A stretch of DNA of 64,000 nucleotides, from the NCBI GenBank assembly GCA_965222215.1, contig OZ244931.1, positions 3,842,276-3,906,275 on the forward strand, read 5' to 3'. The number at the start of each line of letters is the position of its first letter. Position 1 is the stretch's first letter. This document shows, piece by piece, positions 52,072 through 60,974 of this stretch. The position numbers were made by a program, and so were the translations under genes. Source of the DNA: JABJAG01 sp965222215. Its GTDB lineage: Bacteria > Pseudomonadota > Alphaproteobacteria > UBA6615. Below the pieces are notes generated by a model. The model was not told the origin of the DNA. It made no database searches and saw only the letters and a program-made list of their open reading frames with translations.

Positions 52072-53904
52072 ATGCGCGATCCCATCTCCATGATTCCGCT
52101 CTCGTCGCTCCGGGCGTCGAAACGGAACGTCCGCAAGACCGACAGAACTGCGGACATCGACGCGTTGGCCGAGAGCATCAAGGCTCACGGTCTGCTGCAG
52201 AATCTCACGGTGCGTTCAAGTGGTTCAGGCGAGAATGACAGCTACGAGGTCATTGCCGGCGGCAGGCGTTTCGCCGCGCTCAAGAAGCTCTCGAAGCGAA
52301 AGGCCATCCCGTCAGATTTTCTGGTGCCGTGTCGTGTGCTTGCAGAAAATGACGCGAGCGACACCGAGCTGTCGCTTGCCGAGAACGAACTGCGGGTGCC
52401 TATACACCCGGCAGATCAGTTCGAGGCGTTCTTGAAGCTCCAGGCTGATGGCCTGGGCGCCGAAGAGATCGCGGCGCGGTTCGGTATCACGCCGGCCGTG
52501 GTCGCCAGGCGCCTCAAGCTTGCGGCGGTTAGCCCCAAACTCATGCAAGCCTACCGGGACGAGGAACTCTCTCTCGATGTGCTGATGGCGTTTGCCATTA
52601 CCGACGACCACGAAGCGCAGGAACGGATCTGGTTCGAAGAGCCGGACCGGCATCCGTCTCCGTATGTTATCCGGCAAGCGCTCACCGCTACCCATGTTCG
52701 GGCAGGGGACCGACGTGCACGGTTCGTCGGTGCGGATACCTACGAGGCGGCCGGTGGAGAAGTCATTCGTGACCTGTTCCAGCCGGACGACGAGGGGTAT
52801 TTCACCGACGCTGTGCTTCTCGATCGCCTGGCGTCCGAGAAGCTTGCCGAGGCGGCCAAGGGGGTTGCCGCGGAAGGCTGGAAATGGATCGAGACCATGC
52901 TTGCGCTCGACTACGAGTATCTCGGCCGGTTCGGTCGCCGTTCACCGACCATCGAGCCGCGCACCGACGAAGAGGACCAAAAGCTCTCCGAACTTGGTGA
53001 ACGCTACGATGCGTTGGTTGCAGATCTCGACGACGAGCCGTTACCCGAGGCGCTCGAGGAAATCGACAACCTGGAAGCCGAGATCAATCGGCTCTCGGCG
53101 CCTAAGGAGATCTGGGACGACGAAGTGTGTTCGCAAAGCGGGGCGCTCGTCTCGCTCGATCCGTCAGGAGAAGTCCTGGTCGTCCGTGGTCTCGTCAAAC
53201 CCGACGGGAAAGCTGCGACCGGGGCCCAGAAGAAGCACAGCTCTGCGAAGAAGCGGGGTATCCCCGATGGTCTTCGCGAGACTCTGTCTGCTCAACGCAC
53301 GGCGGCGTTACGCATAGAGCTGTCCCGGAAGCCCGACTTGGCATTCCGGACGCTTGTCCACGCGCTTGCTCTGCGGGCGTTCTACGCTGCGGGGGACCGT
53401 TCGGTCGTGGATGTGCGTGCTGTCCCAGCCGAACTCGGCTCGGGGGCCGATGGTATCGGTGAGAGCCTCGCGGTTCGCACCTATGCCGAACAGCATGAGG
53501 CGATCGCGCGAATCCTGCCGAAAGAGCCGGAGGAATTGTGGTCGCGGCTCGGCGAGCAGACTTTCGAGGCGAACCTCGAGCTGTTGGCGCATTGTGTCGG
53601 TGGAGCTGCAAACGCGCTCTGGCGACGCAATGACCACGGCCAGGATGACCGTCTCGCGATGGCCGACCAGTTGGCGACCGACGTCGGGCTCGATATGTCC
53701 CACTGGTGGTGTGCCACCCGGGTCTCGTTCTTCGATCACGTGACCAAGGACACGATCCTCGAGGCCATCTCGGAGGGGGCGTCCAAGCAGGCAGCCAACA
53801 ACGTCGTCAGTCTCAAGAAGGCGGCGATCGCTGCACGAGCAGAGAAGCTTCTCGAGAACGCGCAATGGCTTCCCGAACCGTTGCGCACGAAACTTGCGAG
53901 TTGA
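52072..53904 (+). CDS. ParB/RepB/Spo0J-type plasmid-partition-like protein
   Basis: A 610-residue protein. The ParB N-terminal domain is clear: IPLSSLRASKRNVRKTDRTADIDALAESIKAHGLLQNLTVR and YEVIAGGRRFAALKKL, then the central HTH (GAEEIAARFGITPAVVARRLKLAAVSPKLM). The rest (from about 250) is a long helical extension seen in plasmid and ICE versions. No parA is adjacent. ATG 52072 follows a perfect AAGGAGG and is chosen over an upstream frame of 42 codons. It may bind element DNA for maintenance or regulation. A strong terminator follows. Confidence 0.88.
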   Translation: MRDPISMIPLSSLRASKRNVRKTDRTADIDALAESIKAHGLLQNLTVRSSGSGENDSYEVIAGGRRFAALKKLSKRKAIPSDFLVPCRVLAENDASDTELSLAENELRVPIHPADQFEAFLKLQADGLGAEEIAARFGITPAVVARRLKLAAVSPKLMQAYRDEELSLDVLMAFAITDDHEAQERIWFEEPDRHPSPYVIRQALTATHVRAGDRRARFVGADTYEAAGGEVIRDLFQPDDEGYFTDAVLLDRLASEKLAEAAKGVAAEGWKWIETMLALDYEYLGRFGRRSPTIEPRTDEEDQKLSELGERYDALVADLDDEPLPEALEEIDNLEAEINRLSAPKEIWDDEVCSQSGALVSLDPSGEVLVVRGLVKPDGKAATGAQKKHSSAKKRGIPDGLRETLSAQRTAALRIELSRKPDLAFRTLVHALALRAFYAAGDRSVVDVRAVPAELGSGADGIGESLAVRTYAEQHEAIARILPKEPEELWSRLGEQTFEANLELLAHCVGGAANALWRRNDHGQDDRLAMADQLATDVGLDMSHWWCATRVSFFDHVTKDTILEAISEGASKQAANNVVSLKKAAIAARAEKLLENAQWLPEPLRTKLAS

Positions 53905-53939
53905 TACCGATGATGCCGAGCTGATCGGCGGAATCGACT

Positions 53940-53968
53940 GGGGCCGCGGATTGCGGCCCCTTTTCTTT
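53940..53968 (+). terminator. Intrinsic terminator after the ParB-like gene
   Basis: GGGGCCGC (53940-53947) pairs with GCGGCCCC (53953-53960) around a 5-nt loop, followed by TTTTCTTT. It also separates the convergent MucR gene. Confidence 0.88.
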
Positions 53969-53996
53969 GCTCAGAAGAGAGGTCGTTCTCCCTGCG

Positions 53997-54401
53997 CTAT
54001 TTCTTTCTTCGGCCGCCCTTTTTGCCGAGGCCGATTTCCTTCGCCATCGCCGATCGCTGCTTGGCGTATGACGGGGCAACCAGGGGGTAGTCCTTTGGCA
54101 GGCCCCATTTCTCCTTGTACTCGGTCTCAGAAAGACCGTGCGCAGTGCGGAGGTGGCGCTTGAGTGTCTTCATTTCAGCCCCGCATTCGAGACAGACCAC
54201 CGCGTTGGGTTTGATGCTCTGCTTGATGGGGACGGCCGGTTTCAAATTGGCTGCAGGGGGAGCTTCGTCGTCGGCGACAGCTTCCTTGATCGTTCGGATG
54301 AACGCTGGGACATCAGCCGGCGGCATCTGGTTGTTCGAGAGGTAGGCGGCAACGATATCGCCGGCGACGCGGCGGACTTGGTCTTTTGAATCTTCGGCCA
54401 T
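53997..54401 (-). CDS. MucR/Ros-family zinc-finger regulator
   Basis: A 134-residue protein: helical N-terminal oligomerisation part (DQVRRVAGDIVAAYLSNNQMPPADVPAFIRTIKEAV) and the prokaryotic C2H2-like zinc finger (CLECGAEMKTLKRHLRTAHGLSETEYKEKWGLPKDYPLVAPSYAKQRS). MucR proteins repress AT-rich promoters in alphaproteobacteria, so it could silence the low-GC parts of this island. ATG 54401 is preferred; another lies three codons upstream (54410). Confidence 0.92.
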   Translation of the reverse strand: MAEDSKDQVRRVAGDIVAAYLSNNQMPPADVPAFIRTIKEAVADDEAPPAANLKPAVPIKQSIKPNAVVCLECGAEMKTLKRHLRTAHGLSETEYKEKWGLPKDYPLVAPSYAKQRSAMAKEIGLGKKGGRRKK

Positions 54402-54591
54402 GGGGTGCATCCAGGTTCTAAGTCAGGGCTGGGGCTATACTGACCTGACACTCAAAGATGTTCAATGAATTCCCATAAAATACTTTGGAATATGAGAAGT
54501 AGATGTTTCGGTGTTCCATGTACCCGAGAATTGCCGGGCCGGCACATCTCCACGTCTACGTTTGCTTCAAATCTTCGCCGACAATGTAGGC

Positions 54592-54759
54592 ATGCGATTA
54601 ACAGAAGAGAAAGTCCGCGCCTTCATCGATATGTACGAGGATCAGTATGGCGTCCGCCTGTCATTGGAGGACGCATGGCAAATGGCGCAAGACCTGGTCA
54701 CGCTCTACGACGCCGTGGCAAGGCCGTTACCCGCAATCGAATTCGGAGAGGACGTGTAG
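54592..54759 (+). CDS. Small conserved-type protein (55 aa)
   Basis: A 55-residue acidic helical protein: TEEKVRAFIDMYEDQYGVRLSLEDAWQMAQDLVTLYDAVARPLP. This short layout, with a Phe-Ile-x-x-Tyr helix and an x-Glu-Asp-Ala-x-x-x-Ala helix, occurs as small proteins of mobile elements. The frame is open upstream to 54511, but this ATG fits the conserved start. Function unknown. Confidence 0.5.
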   Translation: MRLTEEKVRAFIDMYEDQYGVRLSLEDAWQMAQDLVTLYDAVARPLPAIEFGEDV

Positions 54760-54873
54760 CCTGGGTTGCCTGACACGAAGAAGTGCCGATTCGTTTCGAT
54801 GGTATAATGATTAATCGACAACGCGGCCCGCTCGAATGCCCCGATTGTCACACCCACAGACCCCGAAAACCCA

Positions 54874-55848
54874 ATGGCGTCAGAAAAACAACAGACGGCG
54901 AAACAGCATTTCGTCCCTCAGTTCTATTTGCGCAATTTTGCGGACGAACAGGGATTGCTGCACATTTTCGACGCCAAGAATCGGCGCCGAACAAAACCAC
55001 GGGCAGCGAGCGGTGTTTGTTACGACCAATTCTTCTACGCCGTCGAAACAGGCAAGCCCGATGAGGTGGCGCAGGGGGTTGAGGAGTTTTTCTCGGTTCA
55101 TGTCGAGGATCCTCTGTCCAAAGACCTTCCCGATATTCTCGCAAAGCTCTCGGGGACGGAGAGTGTGACGGATACCGAGAAATACGTGCTGTCGTTGTTC
55201 ATGAGCACGATGTGGCTCCGAAATCCGGCCATGCGTCGCCAGATCAACAACATGCAAGAGCAGATGACTCGGCAGATCACGAAGCTGCGGTTTGGTCATC
55301 CCAGTTCGGATAAACTGCTGGACCGGGTTCAGGAGGAAACAGGCCAAGAGTTCTCGGCCGAGGAGCGTCAGTCTCTCCGTGACATGGTTTTCAACGACGA
55401 GTACGACCTCGAGTTTTCAAACAAGATGCATCTTGGCTTTATGTTGGACGCCGAACATCTGAGAGGGTTCGCCAACCTGTTCTTCGGTCAATATTGGACG
55501 GTCCATGTTTCGAAATGCGAGCGCCAGTTCGTGACGAGCGACAATCCGGTCGTGGTTGTGTTGCCACCAAGGGACCATATCTATGGTCCGACGTTTCTCG
55601 AGCGAACGCATATCTTTCCGCTCACCCCGAATCTGGCGATCGAGGCGACCTACCCGCACACGGATTCTGGAAAAAAGCTGAAGCGGAAGACGCATTTTCC
55701 TGGAAGCGAGTACGAGGTGGATCGGATCAATCTGTTGATCGCGGACCGATCGAACTTCGTCTATGCGTCACGAAACGACGAGATCCAATGGTTCGAGAAC
55801 TTTGTCGAAGCCATGACTCCCTACTACGATCGTTCACGCGAAGGATGA
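54874..55848 (+). CDS. DUF4238 family protein
   Basis: A 324-residue protein with the DUF4238 hallmark HFVPQFYLRNFAD near the N-terminus (residues 12-24), then an all-helical core and a late beta-rich segment (FVTSDNPVVVVLPP and HIFPLTPNLAI). The family is widespread on bacterial mobile elements and lacks a described function; it has been suspected in phage defence contexts. Its last 25 nt overlap the 3' end of the convergent serine recombinase gene. Confidence 0.87.
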   Translation: MASEKQQTAKQHFVPQFYLRNFADEQGLLHIFDAKNRRRTKPRAASGVCYDQFFYAVETGKPDEVAQGVEEFFSVHVEDPLSKDLPDILAKLSGTESVTDTEKYVLSLFMSTMWLRNPAMRRQINNMQEQMTRQITKLRFGHPSSDKLLDRVQEETGQEFSAEERQSLRDMVFNDEYDLEFSNKMHLGFMLDAEHLRGFANLFFGQYWTVHVSKCERQFVTSDNPVVVVLPPRDHIYGPTFLERTHIFPLTPNLAIEATYPHTDSGKKLKRKTHFPGSEYEVDRINLLIADRSNFVYASRNDEIQWFENFVEAMTPYYDRSREG

Positions 55849-57428
55849 AATGGTTCTGTCGTGTGATCGCCCCGTAAATAGTGCACGGTGTCCAGCACCT
55901 GCATGAACACCGGGTCTCGTTTTAGCCAGAGGGTTCTGATCCTCTCTGCGTCCGCCAGCAGTCTAGTGCGGGTCGCCGTTTTCGTCCCGATGTAGAACGG
56001 ATCCTTGGCTTGAACGCTGAGGATTTTGTCCTTCAGGGTCGGGTTCGAACCGGTCATTTTGAAGATCAGGCGTTTCGTCGTGTCGTCACCGTGGGTGAAC
56101 CATTCGACGGCTCTATTCCTGAACAGAAAGAAAGACGACAAGGGTTCGAACGCTTCTCCCGGCGCTTCAAGCCTCGCTAGTTTTCCATCGATTTGGGCCT
56201 TCTCGATGCCGAGCTTTTCCCGTTCACGCACAAATTCCTCATCGCCGATCAGTGCCGAGATGCGCATGTGGCTCAGGTTCTCATGGTGCTGGTCGAGTTT
56301 TGAGCGGAGCTGCGAAAGCCGTGCTCGTTCTGCCTCGATCACGCTTGCATTGCTGCGGTGATCGTCGACCGCTTGTTCGAGGATCCACTCGTAAGGGCCG
56401 TCGTCGAGAGAGATTTGCTGCAAGAAAGCGAGGATCTGTTCTTCCAGAATGTGATCGCGAACCGAGCGCTGTCGGCAGCGCTCGCCGATCCGGCGCTTGG
56501 TGCAGTGATAGTAGGTGTAGTGCGAGCCGTGCCGGTTGACCTTGTGTTCGGCCGTCACGAGAAGCCCGCATTCGCCGCAGAGGATCATGCCCGTAAACGG
56601 AAAGGTTCTCGATTGAGGGTGAGGCTTCTTTGTCTCGGACAGGTTCGCCTGAATCCTCTCGAACTCCTCCATGGTCAGCATTGGATCGTGGCGGCCAGGA
56701 TAGATCTCACCCTTCCATGAGATGAGACCGGCGTAGAAGGGGTTGTTGAGCATCTTGTAGACGGTGCTGAGAGCAACGAGCCCTCCGCCGATCCGATCGC
56801 GCGTGGGGGTCGTAAGGCCCAGCTCGTTCCGAGCAATCTCGGTGATGCGACGCGGCGAGTAGACCCCGGTCAGGGCCAGATCGAACATCTTGCGCACGAT
56901 CAAGAACCGGTCCGGGTCGCGGACGATGGTCTTGGTGGCGCGGTCGTTGAGATATCCGAGCGGGGGCTTGTTCGGGAGCCAGCCGGCTTCAAGCTTGGCC
57001 CGGTTTCCGCGCTTCACGTTCTCACTGAGATTGTCGACGTAGTACTTCGAGTAGCCGAAGATGATCGACAGCATAAACTTGCCTTGAGAGTTGTTCTCGA
57101 AGGCGAAGGAAGCGAATCTCAGATTCTTGAGCGTGCCCTGGTCGAGCATGAAGATAATTCGGCCGCCATCGACGGAGTTGCGGGCGAGCCGGTCCGGGTG
57201 CCAGGCGATGATTCCCTCGGCCTCGCCTTTCTCGATGCGCGAGAGCATGCGATCGAAAATTGGCCGTCCTGGCGCCTTGGCGCTGAATGCTTCTTCGAGG
57301 ACTGCCACGATCTCAATATCGGGCTGCGATGAAAAAGCCCGCTCGATTTCCGATCGCTGTGATCCGATGGACATGACCTGACGGTCCTCTGCCTCGGACG
57401 ATTTCCGACAGTAGACGAAATACTTCAT
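55824..57428 (-). CDS. Second large serine recombinase
   Basis: A 534-residue protein. Catalytic resolvase domain with Ser10 (YCRKSSEAEDRQ), the AWHPDRLARN and NVKRGNRAKLEAGWLPNKPPLGY segments, then the recombinase domain, a zinc ribbon (CGECGLLVTAEHK...HCTKRRIGERCRQ) and a coiled-coil region (about 385-430). It is related in layout but not closely to the enzyme at 60975. Its 3' end overlaps the DUF4238 gene tail-to-tail. Whether it mobilises an inner element is unknown; I found no att-like repeat for it. Confidence 0.9.
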   Translation of the reverse strand: MKYFVYCRKSSEAEDRQVMSIGSQRSEIERAFSSQPDIEIVAVLEEAFSAKAPGRPIFDRMLSRIEKGEAEGIIAWHPDRLARNSVDGGRIIFMLDQGTLKNLRFASFAFENNSQGKFMLSIIFGYSKYYVDNLSENVKRGNRAKLEAGWLPNKPPLGYLNDRATKTIVRDPDRFLIVRKMFDLALTGVYSPRRITEIARNELGLTTPTRDRIGGGLVALSTVYKMLNNPFYAGLISWKGEIYPGRHDPMLTMEEFERIQANLSETKKPHPQSRTFPFTGMILCGECGLLVTAEHKVNRHGSHYTYYHCTKRRIGERCRQRSVRDHILEEQILAFLQQISLDDGPYEWILEQAVDDHRSNASVIEAERARLSQLRSKLDQHHENLSHMRISALIGDEEFVREREKLGIEKAQIDGKLARLEAPGEAFEPLSSFFLFRNRAVEWFTHGDDTTKRLIFKMTGSNPTLKDKILSVQAKDPFYIGTKTATRTRLLADAERIRTLWLKRDPVFMQVLDTVHYLRGDHTTEPFHPSRERS

Positions 57429-57599
57429 ACGTGAATGGGGGTTGGGCTGATTCTACCGAATCCGTGGGAATTCCGCGAATCCGCAGCCTTCGCTGTTCAG
57501 GATACCAGTATCGTGGGTTCCGCCTAGCTGGGGCCAATTGCCCGCAAGGAACATCCCCGGCGCTACATCGGTGGGCCAGTGGCACTTATTCTGGAGGCA

Positions 57600-58949
57600 A
57601 TGAACGAACAGACAGATTTCGGGAAAAACAACCGCAACAATCGCGTCACCTCCAATGGACGTTCCCTTCCGACGGCGACATCTGCGCTCGATGATGGTGT
57701 GCTTGTCGAGCTTCTGTATGACCCCGCGAGCCGATCGACGGCGCTTGTCCGTTTCAAAGACGGTGAGTCGACGGTTCATGACCGGATCGAAACCCCGGCT
57801 GGCGAGACGCTGGTTCCGTATTCTCCCGACAACAACCTGATCTCCACCGGCGCCGTCCTGCTTCCATCGGAGCCCGGAGAGGCGGGCGAGGATCATGAGC
57901 TCGTGGCAGATATCACGTCGTTCATTCACCGCTACGTCGATCTGTCACCGACATTCGAGACGGTCGCCGCTTACTATGTCCTGCTCACCTGGGTGTACGA
58001 CGCATTCAATGAGTTGCCGTATCTTCGACTGCGTGGGGACTACGGAACAGGCAAGACCCGCGCACTCATCACCATCGGATCGATCTGCAACAAACCGTTC
58101 TTCGCGAGCGGGGCTTCGACTGTCTCGCCGATCTTCCACACGCTGGATGCATTCGCAGGAACCCTGCTGATCGACGAGGCCGATTTCCGCGTCAGCGATG
58201 AACGCGCCGATATCGTGAAGATCCTCAACAATGGCAACGTCCGCGGGATGCCGATCCTGCGGACGATGCAGAACAATCAGAAGGAGTTTAATCCGAGGGC
58301 GTTTCGGGTGTTCGGACCCAAGATCGTGGCCACTCGCGGAGAATACGAGGACAAGGCGCTCGAGAGCCGGTTCCTTACCGAGGTGATGGGGCGAAGTTCC
58401 CTGCGCGCCGACATCCCGATCAACTTACCCGACCGTTTCCGGGACGAGGCCCTGGAGCTTCGCAACCGGCTGCTCGGTTATCGCTTTAACAAGAGAAATA
58501 TCGTCGGCGCTAACGCCGCACTCGTCGACCGTTCACTCGAGCCGCGCGCAAACCAGGTGCTGCTGCCCTTGTTGAGCCTGATGTCGGACCCAGCCGACCA
58601 GGAGCTGGTTCGTGACTTCGCAAAGAACATGCAGGCAGAACGGGTGGCGGAACGATCCGTGAGCACCGAAGCTCAGGTCCTCGAAGTTCTCTGTAGGTTG
58701 ATCGATGAGGACGCACCCAAGTCCATTGCCGTCGGGGAGATCACGAAACACTTCATTGAACTTTTCGGCGACGAATATGGACGGCCGGTGTCGAACCGGT
58801 GGATGGGGGAGAGGCTGCGCGCGATTGGCTTGAGAACCTTCAAGAGCCACGGCGTGTATGTCGTTGGTGCGACCGATATCCCGCGCGTGGTCACCTTGTG
58901 CGAGCGCTTCGGGATTTCTGTATCGCAAAGCTCGGTGCCCGTTGAATGA
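57600..58949 (+). CDS. AAA+/P-loop ATPase (element replication or D5-helicase-like)
   Basis: A 449-residue protein. An N-terminal beta-rich part is followed by a helical stretch (SFIHRYVDLSPTFETVAAYYVLLTWVYDAFNELPYLRLRG), Walker A GDYGTGKT, Walker B GTLLIDEADF and a sensor-like KIVATR. The C-terminal 90 residues look like a winged helix. The arrangement recalls phage or plasmid primase-helicase proteins of the D5/DUF3631 sort. A GTG seven codons upstream (57579) is the alternative start; GGAGG sits very close to ATG 57600, so the exact start is open. Confidence 0.7.
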   Translation: MNEQTDFGKNNRNNRVTSNGRSLPTATSALDDGVLVELLYDPASRSTALVRFKDGESTVHDRIETPAGETLVPYSPDNNLISTGAVLLPSEPGEAGEDHELVADITSFIHRYVDLSPTFETVAAYYVLLTWVYDAFNELPYLRLRGDYGTGKTRALITIGSICNKPFFASGASTVSPIFHTLDAFAGTLLIDEADFRVSDERADIVKILNNGNVRGMPILRTMQNNQKEFNPRAFRVFGPKIVATRGEYEDKALESRFLTEVMGRSSLRADIPINLPDRFRDEALELRNRLLGYRFNKRNIVGANAALVDRSLEPRANQVLLPLLSLMSDPADQELVRDFAKNMQAERVAERSVSTEAQVLEVLCRLIDEDAPKSIAVGEITKHFIELFGDEYGRPVSNRWMGERLRAIGLRTFKSHGVYVVGATDIPRVVTLCERFGISVSQSSVPVE

Positions 58950-59217
58950 GGAGGGTGGACTTGGGGAGGTCCTCTCGACGTTGGGCGGCCTGCAAACACG
59001 GATACGGAACACCGCGCACCGAGGGTTTCAAGCCGAAGGCCGCCCTCCACTTGTCCCCATGTCCACCCGCGAGATAGTCAGCCTTGATGGTAGAATAGGA
59101 GTTATTCACATCGGGCTGCCGGGGATTTGCCCGTGGCGCACATTTCCCACCCTAGGGTTTGTTCCTTGATCGAGTGACTATGAGCAGTACGGAGGGTTGC
59201 CAGCCCTGCGTCTGCCT

Positions 59218-59577
59218 ATGTGTTCTCGTATACCCAATTATCTTCGAATGTATCGACGCCGCTGGCGCTTGCAGCAAAGCGACCTGGCATTTCTCGTGGA
59301 TCTTGCTGTGCCCAGCGCGATCTCTCGATACGAAAAAACCGGACGAACGCCACCGACTGAACTGCTCATCGCGTTCGAGGTCGTATTCGGTTGTTGCGGC
59401 CATGAGCTTTTCCCGGCGCTGTATGACGAGATTGCGGACCAGGTCATGCGCCGTGCGAAACAGATGTTTGAAGACATCGAAGGTCTCGATGACGAGGCAA
59501 CGGAAGCGAAGCGTGCGTTGCTGTTGCGCATGGTGTCTTCGTATTCCGGTGGCGATCCGGACTCACCCCCAACATGA
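59218..59577 (+). CDS. XRE-family HTH protein
   Basis: A 119-residue protein with an HTH of the Cro/CI type at about 5-60 (PNYLRMYRRRWRLQQSDLAFLVDLAVPSAISRYEKTGRTPPTELLIAFEVVFG) and a helical C-terminal tail. Its stop overlaps the start of the next gene by four nt (ATGA). A TTG at 59197 would add seven residues. It probably regulates the following genes. Confidence 0.8.
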   Translation: MCSRIPNYLRMYRRRWRLQQSDLAFLVDLAVPSAISRYEKTGRTPPTELLIAFEVVFGCCGHELFPALYDEIADQVMRRAKQMFEDIEGLDDEATEAKRALLLRMVSSYSGGDPDSPPT

Positions 59578-60089
59578 AGGCACGAAAACGGCGAGCCTTG
59601 GCGCTGAGTATCTATGTCACCAACCGGGGATACGCGTTCTCACTTTTTGAAGGTGCCGACCGTGCCGTCGACTGGGGCACCCGGGAACATCGCGGTACCG
59701 ACGCTCAATCCCGATGCCTGGTAACTGTGACCGAGTTGCTCGACCACTATCAGCCCGACGACTTGGTCCTGGAGGAATGGCGCGTTCGGCACTGTCGTCG
59801 GCCTGATCGCATCCGTGCTCTCTACCGTTCCTTCGAGCGATTGGGCAAACGGCGCGGGCAGGCCGTTGTGTGTTACACGCGGCAGTCCGTCGGTGCACAC
59901 TTTCAGGAACTTGGGGCCCGCACAAAACACGAGCGAGCGACCGAGATTGCCGCTCGCGTTCCGGCCCTGGCGTTCTGGGCGCCGCCGAAACGCGAGCTAT
60001 GGAAGAGCGAACATTCAAGGATGGCTATATTCGACGCCGCCGCGCTCAATATAATCCATCTGCAGCCCCGCGACGGGGATGGCGCTTGA
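59574..60089 (+). CDS. RuvC/RNase H-fold resolvase-like protein
   Basis: A 171-residue protein of the RNase H-like fold: ALALSIYVTNRGYAFSLFEG (first strand pair), LVLEEW (acidic residue of the second position), AVVCYTRQSVGAHF and the C-terminal MAIFDAAALNI with the third acid. The first catalytic Asp of RuvC (in a GIDPG-type motif) is replaced by Ser, so nuclease activity is uncertain. Coupled to the HTH gene by ATGA. A role in element replication intermediates or regulation is possible. Confidence 0.65.
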   Translation: MKARKRRALALSIYVTNRGYAFSLFEGADRAVDWGTREHRGTDAQSRCLVTVTELLDHYQPDDLVLEEWRVRHCRRPDRIRALYRSFERLGKRRGQAVVCYTRQSVGAHFQELGARTKHERATEIAARVPALAFWAPPKRELWKSEHSRMAIFDAAALNIIHLQPRDGDGA

Positions 60090-60128
60090 CCGTAAGTGGA
60101 CGAGCGGAAATCACATATTCATGCTAGT

Positions 60129-60344
60129 ATGAGCATTATGAAATCACGTCCGAAATCTGGTGGCGCCGCGACCGTGGGCTTCGTTGTCGGTCGGAGCGGT
60201 TTTGCAAAAATCAGCGCTGTTGAAGGCGTGAAGCTGACGCGTGAAATGCATAAAGACCTTCAAGAGTTCGATCGCAAAGGCCTGTCGGCCGAAGAGCGCC
60301 GAAAGGCGATTGCCAGGAAATACGCCAAACCCGTCAAAGCCTGA
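60129..60344 (+). CDS. Fic-partner antitoxin (small protein)
   Basis: A 71-residue protein located three bases before the Fic gene. It has GFAKISAVEGVKLTREMHKDLQEFDRKGLSAEERRKAIARKYAK: an SAVEG stretch resembling the inhibitory helix motif of Fic antitoxins, then an amphipathic helix and basic tail. ATG 60129 is taken; 60138 is an alternative. It would insert a Glu into the ATP site of the toxin and block AMPylation; inferred from size, motif and position. Confidence 0.75.
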   Translation: MSIMKSRPKSGGAATVGFVVGRSGFAKISAVEGVKLTREMHKDLQEFDRKGLSAEERRKAIARKYAKPVKA

Positions 60345-60346
60345 AT

Positions 60347-60919
60347 ATGTATGACGCCATAGCAGATCCATATTGCTATGCAGGTACGACGGTTCTCAAA
60401 AACACGCCGGGCATTAGAGACCAAGCCGGCCTTGAAAATTTCGAGGCCATAGCGACAGCCCAGAGGGCGGAAGAGCCTCTGCCGAATGGTCGGCTGAGCG
60501 TCACCCACTACAAGGCTGTCCACCGCCACCTCTTTCAAGACGTGTATCGTTGGGCAGGACGATTCCGGACCGTGCGCATAAGCAAGGACGGAAGCATGTT
60601 CTGCTACCCGGAACACATTGACCGCGAGATGAGGTCGCTGTTCGCGGACTTCAGGGCGAAGCGGTACTTCCAGGACCTGACCCGAGACCAGTTCGTGTCA
60701 GAGGCGACTTCGTTCCTGTCGATACTCAACGCGATCCATCCGTTCCGTGAAGGAAACGGTCGCACACAGACAACATTCTTCGCGCTGGTCGCTTACCAAG
60801 CGGGCCATCCGCTCGAGCTGGAGCGGCTTGATGCTGAACGCTTTCTGGATGCCATGATCGAGAGCTTTCAAGGAAACGAAACGCCCTTGGCCCAACAGCT
60901 CGATCACCTGACTGCATAG
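60347..60919 (+). CDS. fic: Fic-domain AMP-transferase toxin
   Basis: A 190-residue protein with the complete Fic motif HPFREGNGRT (131-140), and upstream helices including FQDVYRWAGRFRTVRISK and FCYPEHIDREM. Fic enzymes AMPylate Tyr, Thr or Ser of target proteins such as gyrase or topoisomerase IV. It forms a class I toxin-antitoxin pair with the gene just before it, a typical stabiliser of mobile DNA. Confidence 0.92.
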   Translation: MYDAIADPYCYAGTTVLKNTPGIRDQAGLENFEAIATAQRAEEPLPNGRLSVTHYKAVHRHLFQDVYRWAGRFRTVRISKDGSMFCYPEHIDREMRSLFADFRAKRYFQDLTRDQFVSEATSFLSILNAIHPFREGNGRTQTTFFALVAYQAGHPLELERLDAERFLDAMIESFQGNETPLAQQLDHLTA

Positions 60920-60974
60920 TCCGGTTGGCCGCACGTCCGGTCCGTCGTACGATTCCGTGCGAAGGGAGGTCTGA

